NCBI GenBank assembly: GCA_964017065.1 | Contig: OZ024790.1 | Location: 12,349,498-12,413,497 of the forward strand | Direction: 5' to 3' | Source: Haliclona indistincta | Taxonomy: Eukaryota > Porifera > Demospongiae > Haplosclerida > Chalinidae | DNA length: 64,000 nucleotides | Notes under the pieces: generated by a model | What the model was told of the DNA's origin: nothing | Seen by the model: the letters and a program-made list of their open reading frames with translations, nothing else | Databases searched by the model: none | Shown here: positions 42,765 to 52,031 of the stretch, in pieces | Layout of the letters: every line of letters starts with the position of its first letter | Numbering within the stretch: position 1 is the stretch's first letter | Position numbers and translations under genes: made by a program

Positions 42765-43260
42765 AACATTCATGGCTAGCCTACAGAAATGCAATCAGCA
42801 ATTATTTTACATCGTCACTGTCATTTTCATGTCTTTTACTTTTTGAGGCTGTAGACATTATTGAGAGTTGTCCATCAGTATAGTATTTCCTCTATAACTC
42901 CAAGCTCTACATAAATTCAATGTATTATCAGGAGCATAATGTTATGTGATGTGCGGAAAAGAATACTACCACTGAGAATCACAAGATCAATGAATATCAA
43001 TAGTCGTGTTCCTACTATAAAATATACTTTTTAATCTAATGTTTTATTAGCCTTGATTTTATCGTACTTTCTCACTCTTTAACTCACTACACATGCTGTT
43101 TGTTAGCTCTACAAAATATTGTATAACTATCGGTATTTGATTGGTCAGTGCATGCAAAGCATGATTGAGGTTAGATTAGATATCTATAATTATCTTATAC
43201 ACTGCCTAGCTGAGCATTGTACTGTGTACTGCAGTTTGTGCCCTACTGGCTGCTAGTTAC
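42765..43260 (+). repeat. y-type receptor 3' flank
   Basis: Homologous to 12840-13210 and to the orphan copy at 61430-61920. It includes GATTGAGGTTAGATTAGATATC and the CTGCCTAGCTGAGCATTGTA block. Confidence 0.75.
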
Positions 43261-43273
43261 AAATCTGACACTA

Positions 43274-44015
43274 CAGTTTTGGTGTTTCATCTTGCTTGTC
43301 TTACTATCCTCATTGAGATAAGACCTACTGTATTGATCGGTGTGACTTCATTTTAACTCTCTCTAAACAAGAAACAGAAGTGACTGGCAAAGCAAAGCGA
43401 CAAGCATGGTGTCTTGAGATCAGCTACATTCTAATACCCATTCTTGTTCCAATGTCTTTTCTCTGGATACCATTCATCAATAACGCATATGGTATGGCAG
43501 GCACATGGTGCTGGATACGAGGCAAAGATGACCTATGTGACGAGAACTTAGCTGGCTTGATCGAGTGGTATGCCTTGTGGTATTTCCCATGGATTGCACT
43601 ATGTGTTAACAACCTAATACTTATTGTTGCAATTGTAGTGACATTATGCAAACGATTGTGCATCGAGAAGACATCTGACAAAGTATATAGAAACATGATC
43701 AGAGAAAATGCTCCACTTTTGACCTATCCTGTGATCTACAATTTCTTTTCTCTGTTTCCACTAGTTCGCCACTTGTATCAAACTATTACTGATTCAGAGA
43801 CAAAAGATAATCAAGTGCAACGTGCATTAATGATAATGAATTCAGTTGCTACACCAATTCGAGGCTTGATCTTTGCTCTTGCATACTGCTTGTTTATTAT
43901 TATTGAGAGACACTATTGGAAACAACATCAAGTAGCTGTAACTCGACATGCTCATGAGAAGGATCCACTCATACGTAGTGAATTTCGCATAATCGCAGAT
44001 GATCCACTGAACTAA
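43274..44015 (+). pseudogene. 5'-truncated receptor pseudogene (receptor 8)
   Basis: Homology to the receptors begins abruptly at about 43274 within TM3 (TTGGTGTTTCATCTTGC), lacking the N-terminus, TM1 and TM2. A 10-nt deletion after GGTGTGACT (43344-43352) removes TATCGAGTGC relative to all paralogues and shifts the frame. Downstream of that a 211-codon open frame (43380-44015) still encodes TM4-TM7 with CWI, PIRGLIFALAY and tail DPLIRSEFRIIADDPLN. That tail is a distinct 3' type, so the parent was not simply one of the neighbouring genes. Confidence 0.9.
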
Positions 44016-44019
44016 TTAA

Positions 44020-45030
44020 TGACTTGTAGTTTATGCTCTTCCACTTTATTAGCTCTCCTCCATGCATGCATCCATTGTTGACTATCAGTCTATTCACTTG
44101 TTATAAGTCATCTCTCGTCAACCTCTCTTTTATCTCTGAACTTACATATCACTCCGTTGTATTTACAATTTTACACATTGTCATTGTCACTGTCATGTCT
44201 ATCACTCCTTGGGGCCGGGGCTGCTAGTCAACTTGGTAACTTGTCCATCAGCTATTATTCGATCCCTCTGCTATAGCTCCACATAATCAAAGAACCTGAC
44301 CTACTTCATGTTTTATTGTTTGTTTTTGTGTGCTTTAGTTAGTTAGTTCTTTTTGTATACATGTACATTATAGCTTAGTTGTCTTTTTCTTCCTTTTCAC
44401 CTCAGTGAAGTTGTTAGCCTTAATAACAATGTTTCTTTAATGTTGAACATGTTAATGTATTCATGCTGTACTAGATTAAGTTGGTATTTGCTTTGGTAGA
44501 GCCACATTTCTAGTCTCTTCTACGTCTGAGTCTCCTTTTTAAAGAGACTAGGTACGAGGCTATATGCCTTCAGGCTTGTCATTGTTCAATTTTAGTTACT
44601 ATACAGGACAGCCAGAGGCGCGACAAAAACCACGCCTATTTGTCTGAAAGACTTTTTAGCGGAGCATGCCAGGCTGCTGAAACCACGTTTCTGTGGCTAT
44701 CTTGACACGAGGAATCCAATAACGGAGAGCTTTTGGCAGTAAAGCAGCGACAAACAGTACTTACGTAACTTATCTTGGCTGTTGAATACGCAATTCGAAA
44801 AAACTCTCCGTTACAGTGTTGGCCACGTGTAGCTTACCATCTTTGCACTGTATAAGCGTAGTCCAACGCTTCATGCCCGAGTTTTATACTGTTTTGTGCT
44901 TTCCCAGCACGTACACGAAGTACAGCATACTACAAAGCGCGAAATGATATTCACAACCACGTGCCGATATTCACAACCGCATAATTATATTCACAAGTAC
45001 TGACCGCTTGATGAATATTAATAATGACCG
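44020..45030. other. Spacer after receptor pseudogene
   Basis: AT-rich, with no supported gene. Nothing more than weak inverted similarity near 44710 and 44805 (AACGGAGAG and CTCTCCGTT) was noticed. Confidence 0.4.
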
Positions 45031-45037
45031 AGCACCC

Positions 45038-45219
45038 TTAATCCTCTGTTTCTTGCTTCGAATCGGTGTAAACTTTGAGCTCATAACTATATCCTGATCC
45101 ACCCATTGACCCTTAGAAGCTAAGAACTGTGACTCTATCATTTACCTTTCCACATCCTACCTTCATATAGTTATGAGCTCAAAGTTTACACCGATTCGAA
45201 GCAAGAAACAGAGGATTAA
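45038..45219. mobile_element. Small TTAA-bounded MITE with 52-bp perfect TIRs
   Basis: TTAATCCTCTGTTTCTTGCT at the left and its complement at the right, 182 bp in all. TTAA at both ends fits a piggyBac-like target duplication. 45220-45590 holds no recognised feature. Confidence 0.8.
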
Positions 45220-45837
45220 CAGCAGAGATTAAATAAACTGAAAATGAAAGTAGACTTTCATCCCATTCCTGTTTTTTTTTTCCAATCAACCATTATGTAT
45301 AAAGTACTAATGAGATAAAGATAGGTTCCACAAGCTTAGTCGATGAGCTGTTTCTGAAGACTCCAGACTCGAGCTCTGTACATACGAGCCCCACCCACTT
45401 CTGCAGACAATTTTCGGCCTACTGCTGCTACAGTAGGCCTGGCCTGCTACAGTAATTTCGCGACAAAGGCGTGATGGAATGTTCTCGCTGAATAATGAGA
45501 AATACGCGTTATGACGAGGTGACCGCCTACTGTTGGACAGGGTCCACGGATGAATTTCGCGTAAGTATGCGAAGCTGACAGTGGATCAGTATATTTCCGC
45601 GAAGACTCCATAGCTAGCTTGCTGATCTTATCTACACCTTTTATGGTCTAGGCAGAAAACTCCATGAACTCTGTTGATGATAGAATCAACTTATTTACTC
45701 CAAAACCTACTTTAGTGTACTAGGGAATTATGTGGAGTGTTTGTAAACTTGTCAGTAAACTACTGATTTTTATCTACTTGCAAGTATGCATGTTTGATGA
45801 ATTAGCGTCGGTCACAGGCAAAAGTTGAAAAAGTACA

Positions 45838-46923
45838 ATGATAATCGAAGCCGCGACACTCAATGTATCGAATAACTGCAGTACGCAGAATGGGACTGAA
45901 CTACGTCAACTGATGTTGAAAATAAAAGTGTCTATTGCTGCAGCTTCCATCGTTGCTTGCATTACAGCCGCGTTGCTGGCTTGCGTCTGTCGAGTTGGCC
46001 GACGATTCACCCACAGGATTTCGCTCTATCTCTTAGTATCTGTTGCGTTTAACGAAGTTACTCGCTGTCTACAGTACTCGATGTACGACTACCAACCAAG
46101 CGAGTTATATAACGTGAGTTGCGAGATCTTGGGCGCTCTACTGCAGTTATCGTCCTGGATAATGCTACTCTTCACAACAGTACTGGTGTTTCATCTTGCG
46201 TGTCTTACTATCCTCATTGAGATAAGATCTACTATATTGTTCGGTGTGACTTATCGAGTGCTCATTTTAACTCTCTCAAAACGAGAAACAGAAGTGACTG
46301 CCAAAGCAAAGCGACAAGCATGGTGTCTTGAGATCAGCTACATTCTAATACCGATTCTTGTTCCAATGTCGTTTCTCTGGATACCATTCATCAATAATAC
46401 ATATGGCATGGCAGGTGCGTTTTGCTGGATACGAAGCAAAGATGATTCATGTAACGAGAACGTAGCTGGCTCGATCGAGCGGTATGCCTTGTGGTACATT
46501 CCATTGATCTTACTATGCGCTATAAACATGATAACCATTGTTGCAATATTGGTGATCTTGTGCAAACGATTGTGCATCGAGAAGATTTCTGACAAAGTAT
46601 ATATAAACATGCTGAGAGAAAATGCTCCACTCTTGACCTACCCTGTGATCTACAACTTCTTTTCTCTGTTTCCACTAGCTCGCCGCTTGTATGAAACTAT
46701 GACTAATGCAGAGACCAATGATAATCAAGTACAGCGTGCATTAATGATAATGCATACAGTTGCTACACCAACTCGAGGCTTGATCTTTGCCTTTGCTTAT
46801 TTCTTGTTCATCGTTATTGAGAGACACTATCGGAAGCAGCATGATACATCTGAAACTCGGTGTGGTCATGAGAAAGATCCTCTCATACGTAGTGAATTTC
46901 GCATACTTGAGAGTATTAATTGA
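45838..46923 (+). CDS. Receptor 9: chimaeric intronless 7TM GPCR
   Basis: A 361-residue receptor. Its N-terminus (MIIEAATLNVSNNCSTQNGT), TM1 region and the upstream 250 bp are class A, closest to receptor 5. Its TM7 (PTRGLIFAFAYFLF), tail (LIRSEFRILESIN) and 3' flank are z-type, as in receptors 6 and 10. TM2 is unusual (LVSVAFNEVTRCLQY). CWI loop 2 motif present as AFCWIRSKDDSC. The combination indicates recombination within the conserved core. The open frame is intact with no internal stop. Confidence 0.93.
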   Translation: MIIEAATLNVSNNCSTQNGTELRQLMLKIKVSIAAASIVACITAALLACVCRVGRRFTHRISLYLLVSVAFNEVTRCLQYSMYDYQPSELYNVSCEILGALLQLSSWIMLLFTTVLVFHLACLTILIEIRSTILFGVTYRVLILTLSKRETEVTAKAKRQAWCLEISYILIPILVPMSFLWIPFINNTYGMAGAFCWIRSKDDSCNENVAGSIERYALWYIPLILLCAINMITIVAILVILCKRLCIEKISDKVYINMLRENAPLLTYPVIYNFFSLFPLARRLYETMTNAETNDNQVQRALMIMHTVATPTRGLIFAFAYFLFIVIERHYRKQHDTSETRCGHEKDPLIRSEFRILESIN

Positions 46924-47150
46924 CAGTGAATTTTGTATTTTTCACTTCCTCTCTTTCATCCACATGTAGGAATACTGAACTACATGATACCGGCTCTCTT
47001 AATAGCTGTCTCACTCTAATGTATTGTGTTATTTTATACGTCCTTATGGCGTCATTTTCATGAGCCACACTACTGAACAGCACTGAGAGAAGTGATACAA
47101 TTATTATCATTGCCGTTAGGCAATAATAGAGTCTATGTATGCATATATGA
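46924..47150 (+). repeat. z-type receptor 3' flank
   Basis: Matches the sequence after receptor 6 (36074-36300), including GGCTCTCTTAATAG and TATTGTGTTATTTTATACGT. Confidence 0.75.
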
Positions 47151-47404
47151 CCGCGAATTAAGGGATGAAAGATAGGGATGACCGCGAATTAAGATGGCGG
47201 CTGTATACTCATGTGTGAAAATGAGATATCGAACATATCTCTGCTGTCATACATTTCTACTGCATTTTTACTATCTCTAAGTGAATCTGAAGTGCAGGCG
47301 CTTGTAGGAAGTCTATTAAAGTTGCCGAAAATATCCGCGAATGTCTTGTTGTTTGTTGACAAAGATCAGGCAATAGCGCTCAGTGATATTCCGTTTTGGT
47401 CCAA

Positions 47405-47605
47405 CTAGTTGTCTAAAAATGACAATTAATGCAGATCATAAAATAATTTGAAACCAGGTTAAAGCTAACACTGATGTTCTCATGCAGGCTTTGTTGTGAC
47501 CATGAGGTGACTTTACACAAATTTTAGTCACAAGGCTGTTGTTGCTGCTATTTACCTATACTGTTTACTATACAAGACCTATATACATAGAAATACTCTA
47601 TACAA
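47405..47605 (+). repeat. Orphan class C receptor upstream flank
   Basis: Matches 34720-34930 upstream of receptor 6 and the receptor 10 flank, but stops short of where the gene should begin and joins a broken receptor lying on the opposite strand. Confidence 0.75.
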
Positions 47606-47616
47606 TACAATAGATT

Positions 47617-47968
47617 AAGACACGCAAGATGAAACACAAGTGCTGATTGTCCAGGACGAAAACTGCACAACTGCACCCAACACTGCGCAACTCGCGAAAT
47701 ACCTTAATTTTTTGGTTGGTAGTCGTACATCGAGCACTGCAGACAGTGCGTAACTCAAGTTCGTTAAACGCAACGGTTAGGAGAAGATACAACGAGATCC
47801 GGTGAGTATTACTGTAAAACGTCGGCCAACTCGGCAGGTGCAAGCCAGCAACGTGGCTAAAATGCAAGCAACCATCGACAAAGCAGCAATTGTTAGCTTT
47901 ATTGTCAGTGACAGTTGACGTAGATCAGTCATATTACTGCACTAGTTATTCGATGCTCCGGCCTCCAT
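47617..47968 (-). pseudogene. 3'-truncated class B receptor pseudogene
   Basis: Minus-strand homologue of the first third of receptors 4 and 7, starting with ATG at 47968. An extra TAG after the NN of the N-terminus creates an in-frame stop. Further damage includes a deletion of about 13 nt in TM3. Homology ends at about 47617, after the TTTCATCTTGC segment of TM3, close to the point where the 43274 pseudogene starts. Its class B upstream flank continues at 47969-48215. Confidence 0.88.
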
Positions 47969-48238
47969 TGTTGGCGGTATTTAGAGTGTAGCAAATTATT
48001 ATTATCAAGTTGTGTACTAGGATTTTTATGAAAGATCTCGTAGTACTTGATAGGAGGACTGATTACTCCATGATGCAACCGATTGACCGATAGCCGAATA
48101 GTCTACTGGCGGGCTCAGCAACAGAGCGGCCAGACTTGTGTACACACCCTGGGTCGGCAAGATGACCTGACTGAGTCCTCTCTTTTCATTGAAACAGTAA
48201 GATCGAAGTAGAGATCAGGCCCGGCGCACCCAACAGGG

Positions 48239-49377
48239 TAGTCTCGCGGGGCCCGACGGATTTCGCTTGCAGGAGACCGTCTAGTCACAACTGCAGGGGG
48301 TAGGCGGATCTACGCAGGAATTCGTGCGGAGCTCATTATAGGCAAGTGCGGTTTCAAACCCAACCCCACGCCTACGCGATCAGAGTATTACACGATGGCC
48401 GCTACGTCTTGATCTCAGGACTATACATATAATAGAGCACTGGTTCTCTCTGCTGCTAGGCTGGGTATTCCTTCCTTTAAAGAAGAGCAGGAAAAAGCTA
48501 TCAGTTCGTTCATAAGTGGGTGGCAGACATGTTTTGTCAGTCTACCGACAGGATATGGCAAATCAGCTTGTTTTGGCTCTCTCCCCAGTCATGTTTGACT
48601 GTCTACGAAGAGTGCCAGAGTGTCTAGCTGACGATTACAAGCAACACAGTGAACTAGCGATTCAGCCATTTTCCACGTGAGCTGAGCGGGGGCGGATAGT
48701 TGTTTGCGGTGGTGCTACCATAGTAACTGGGTCAATTATTACATTCCGGACGTGCCAATGATCCGCCTACCCCCTGCAGTTGTGACCAGACGGTATCCTG
48801 CAAGCGAAATCCGTCGGGCCCTGCGAGACTAGTCTCGCGGGCCAGACGTTCTGGGGGAACGTCTGGTCACTAAGGCCAGGTTTCTGTGAGCGACGCCAAC
48901 ATTCCGGCGCGCCCTCATAAGCAATCAATTGCGTGGGTTTTCACGTGACTACGGGGCGCTATTGCGCATGAAGCTGTTTACAGAGCTTTTTAGCTGCCAA
49001 AACTGGCGTGTTTGTCGTGAAAAGTCCTACAATCGACGGCTAATGCCTGCTACTCGTTGTTCTCGATGCTACTGACGGCATATTCTATGTGATTTATGTT
49101 CACGCAATGGTTCTCTTGTTGACTCGTGACTGCTCCAGTGATGATGAACATCGCGATTGTAGCCAACCAGGTTGGTATTGCTTTAGGAAGAGTTTTAGCA
49201 TGCTAAAAGCCTGTGAACATGCTACACGCTTGCTAACTAGACTGGTGACGTCGACTAAAACACGTGATTTCAAGCGTGACGTGTCGTTTGTTTACATTCC
49301 ATTGTGCCACGAAAACCTGGCCTTAGTGACCAGACGTTCCCCCAGAACGTCTGGCCCACGAGACTACTGCGAGACTA
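48239..49377. mobile_element. Pack-MULE-like element with 9-bp TSD carrying a RecQ fragment
   Basis: Ends TAGTCTCGC in inverted orientation; 9-bp direct repeat CCAACAGGG at 48230-48238 and 49378-49386. Inside are two back-to-back TIR units: 48240-48830 with about 70-bp arms, and 48831-49374 with about 52-bp arms. The first contains a gene fragment (48413-48598). No transposase. A 9-bp duplication plus captured gene sequence is the Pack-MULE pattern, though the assignment is inferential. Confidence 0.7.
48413..48598 (+). pseudogene. RecQ-type helicase fragment (motif 0 and Walker A)
   Basis: The open stretch reads ...ARLGIPSFKEEQEKAI and then SLPTGYGKSACF before a stop at 48596-48598. The pattern F-[KR]-x-x-Q-x-x-AI followed about 20 residues later by PTGxGKS is the motif 0 plus motif I start of RecQ/superfamily 2 helicases. 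A one-base shift after the stop region would continue as a plausible helicase segment (FDCLRRVPECL), so the copy is frameshifted and truncated. The upstream border TCTTGATCTCAG resembles a splice acceptor, suggesting capture of an exon from genomic DNA. Confidence 0.7.
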
Positions 49378-49808
49378 CCAACAGGGCAGACCCGGCACGT
49401 GCCGGACCAATAATTTTGGCCCACGATTATACAAAAGCACTTTCCTTACGTTGCCACGAGCTAAACTGTGGCCATAGTCACTCTATGAGTCAGAATAAAC
49501 ATGTTTCGTAGACAGAGACTCTCGTCACACGCGACCAAAACATTGAACAAATTGCAAAGGGGCGGAGTCATACGCAATAAATATGAATATTAATGAGCTG
49601 CCGGTCCAATGTTCCGCCGGGCCTGGAGATAGACTGACACGCAAGCCTATATTATAGTCAGTTGTATCAAAAATACTATACAGCATAATTATGACATAAA
49701 TAAACCAACAATAATTTTGTAGAACTAATAATAAGCAGAGCAGCCAGCCTGAGTGTAGTGAGTTATATGGATGGATGGAGAGGAAGTAAAATATACAAAA
49801 ATTCACTA

Positions 49809-50879
49809 TCAATTAATACTCTCAAGTATACGAAATTCACTACGTATGAGTGAATCTTTTTCATGTACACACAGAGTTTCAGATGTATGCTGTTTCTGAT
49901 AGTGTTTCTCAATAACGATGAACAAGAAATAAGCAAAGGCAAAGAACAAGCCCGGAGTTGGTGTAGCAACTGAATGCATTATCACTAATGCACGGTGCAC
50001 TTGATAGTCACTCTCCTCTGAAACAGTTATTGTCTGATACAAGCGGTGAGCTAGTGGGAACAGAGTAAAGAAGTTGTAGATCAGAGGGTATGTTAAAAGT
50101 GGAGCATTTTCTCTCAGCATGTTCTTATATACTTTGTCAGATGTCTTCTCGATGCACAATCGTTTGCACAAGATCACTACTATTGCAACAATGGTTATCA
50201 GGTTGATAACACATAGTGCAATCCATGGGATATACCACAGAGTATACCACTCGATCAAGCCGGCTAAGTTCTCTTCACAAAAGTCATCTTTGCTTCGTAT
50301 CCAGCACCATGTATCTGCCATCCCATATGCATTATTGATGAATGGTATCCAGAGAAAGGACATTGGAACAAGAATCGGTATTAGAATGTAGCTGATCTCA
50401 AGACACCATGCTTGTCGCTTTGCTTTGGTAGTCACTTCTGTTTCTTGTTTAGAGAGAGTTAAAATGAGCACTCGATAAGTCACACCAATTAATATAGTAG
50501 GTCTTATCTCAATGAGGATAGTAAGACACGCAAGATGAAACACCAACTCTGAAGTGAAAAGTAGAATTGTCCATACCGATAACTGCTCTAGAGCACCCAA
50601 CACAGCGCAACTCTTGTAATACAACTCGCTTGCCGGTTGGTAGTTGTGCATCGAGTACTGTAGACATTGCGTAGCTTCGCTAAACGCAACTGCTAGGAGA
50701 AGATACAACGAGATTCGGTGAGTAAATCGTCGGCCAACTCGATATATGCAAGCCAGCAACGTGGCTAAAATGCAAGCAACAAGTGAGACAACACTGATGG
50801 ACAAATGTATTGTCTGCGACAATTGACGTAAATCACTCACATTTCTAGAACCGCAGCTATTCGACGGTCCGGCTTCCAT
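49809..50879 (-). CDS. Receptor 10: intronless 7TM GPCR (class C, inverted), TM7 Arg lost
   Basis: A 356-residue receptor on the minus strand, in contrast to the rest of the array. An ATG five codons upstream (50894) is in frame, but MEAGPSNSCGS at 50879 matches receptor 6 and is preferred. Class C flank upstream; z-type tail LIRSEFRILESIN. Otherwise fixed residues are changed: TPTPGLFFAFAY replaces TPTRGL in TM7 (Arg to Pro), IEKHYQKQ replaces IERHYRKQ after TM7, and EIRPTIL replaces EIRSTIL in the core. The frame is open, but these substitutions in conserved cytoplasmic-side positions could mean altered or lost coupling. Confidence 0.92.
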   Translation of the reverse strand: MEAGPSNSCGSRNVSDLRQLSQTIHLSISVVSLVACILATLLACIYRVGRRFTHRISLYLLLAVAFSEATQCLQYSMHNYQPASELYYKSCAVLGALEQLSVWTILLFTSELVFHLACLTILIEIRPTILIGVTYRVLILTLSKQETEVTTKAKRQAWCLEISYILIPILVPMSFLWIPFINNAYGMADTWCWIRSKDDFCEENLAGLIEWYTLWYIPWIALCVINLITIVAIVVILCKRLCIEKTSDKVYKNMLRENAPLLTYPLIYNFFTLFPLAHRLYQTITVSEESDYQVHRALVIMHSVATPTPGLFFAFAYFLFIVIEKHYQKQHTSETLCVHEKDSLIRSEFRILESIN

Positions 50880-51497
50880 TAATTTACTGGGCACAGTTGA
50901 TTGTCTATGACCCGACTTTACTATTGATTATCGCCAACTCTGTTCAGGCTACTCGTATATTAACAGTTAGAGCATCTGTGTATTGTATCTAGTATAGACC
51001 TATCTAGACTATGAATAGGTCTTGTATAATAAACAGTATTGGAAATTTACCGTCCGGGCCATCAGCAACAACAGCCTTGTGACTAAAATCTTGTGTAAAC
51101 AGACAAAGTCACCTCATGGTCACATAAAATCCTGGAGGAAACACTGTGTTGACCTTAGTCTGCATGCATGCCTGCTGGTTTTAATTTTTTATAAACCCTG
51201 ATCACCTGCATGGTCATTTTAAGACGGAAAATTCATTTCCGCAGCTTGAAACAGCTGTCAAGGAGGCAAAATATCCATTGCAATAATGTACAACGGCCCA
51301 GCAACCATTCTACACAGGTACGTAAATTATGGAGCAACCTAGGACAGAAATAAACGCACAAATCACAGATCCATCGTCATGCAAACATGCATAGCAGTGG
51401 CGTAGGCTGCGTGGACGATCGCCTTGAAAAATTGCAAAAAATAATAATCAGCGAAGCTAGCCATGGGCCTGTAATAACAAGCTTGTTTAATTAATGA

Positions 51498-52031
51498 AAG
51501 AAAATTAAAAAGATTTCTATCGAAATCAAAAGGATGTAGGGTTGTGAAATCTACCACTGGTCCACAATGTAAACTAACAAGGAACAAGCATGGAATGGTA
51601 ACACGATTGACTTGCTAACAGACCATAGATCCCTACATCAGTGGCTGCTGTGGTTGGTTATAGCTAGTTCAGCTAGTTGCTGTTGACTGACACCTAACGT
51701 GCATTCAGCTTGTGACAAAATATTGATCTTATGTACAGCCACTGATGTAGGGATCTATGGTCTGTTAGCAAGTCAATCGTGTTACCATTCCATGCTTGTT
51801 CCTTGTTAGTTTACATTGTGGACCAGTGGTAGATTTCACAACCCTACATCCTTTTGATTTCGATAGAAATCTTTTTAATTTTCTTGTTTGTGTCCTTTTT
51901 TCTTTTTCAGCGAAGTGCAGTTCAATATCATGCACGTACTGAGCTGTCTTTGTTTCCACCCTTGGTTTAGTTTTCCTGTTGTTGGTGGCTTTTCTTTATT
52001 ATTAAGAATTTTAAACTTGTAGCTAATAATG
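51498..52031 (+). mobile_element. PalA copy 2, left part
   Basis: Hairpin arms about 51498-51640 and 51744-51885, then the block that follows the hairpin in copy 1. Interrupted at about 52032 and resuming near 53879. Confidence 0.75.

Larger units (their letters stand above)
48217..49626. mobile_element. GGCCCGGCG-ended element, interrupted
   Basis: GGCCCGGCGCACC at 48219 and its complement CGCCGGGCC near 49615 bound a unit that is split by the 48239-49377 insertion. Its right part is present in inverted form at 53430-53645. Confidence 0.6.

Noticed and set aside
43274..47968. A simple inversion as full explanation of the two half-receptors
   Set aside because: The halves overlap by about 20 bp with differences, and a class C flank lies at the junction, so one clean inversion of one gene does not fit.
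49089..49511. 140-codon open frame within the 9-bp-TSD element
   Set aside because: It runs across a TIR arm and into host-element sequence, with no domain or compositional sign of coding.
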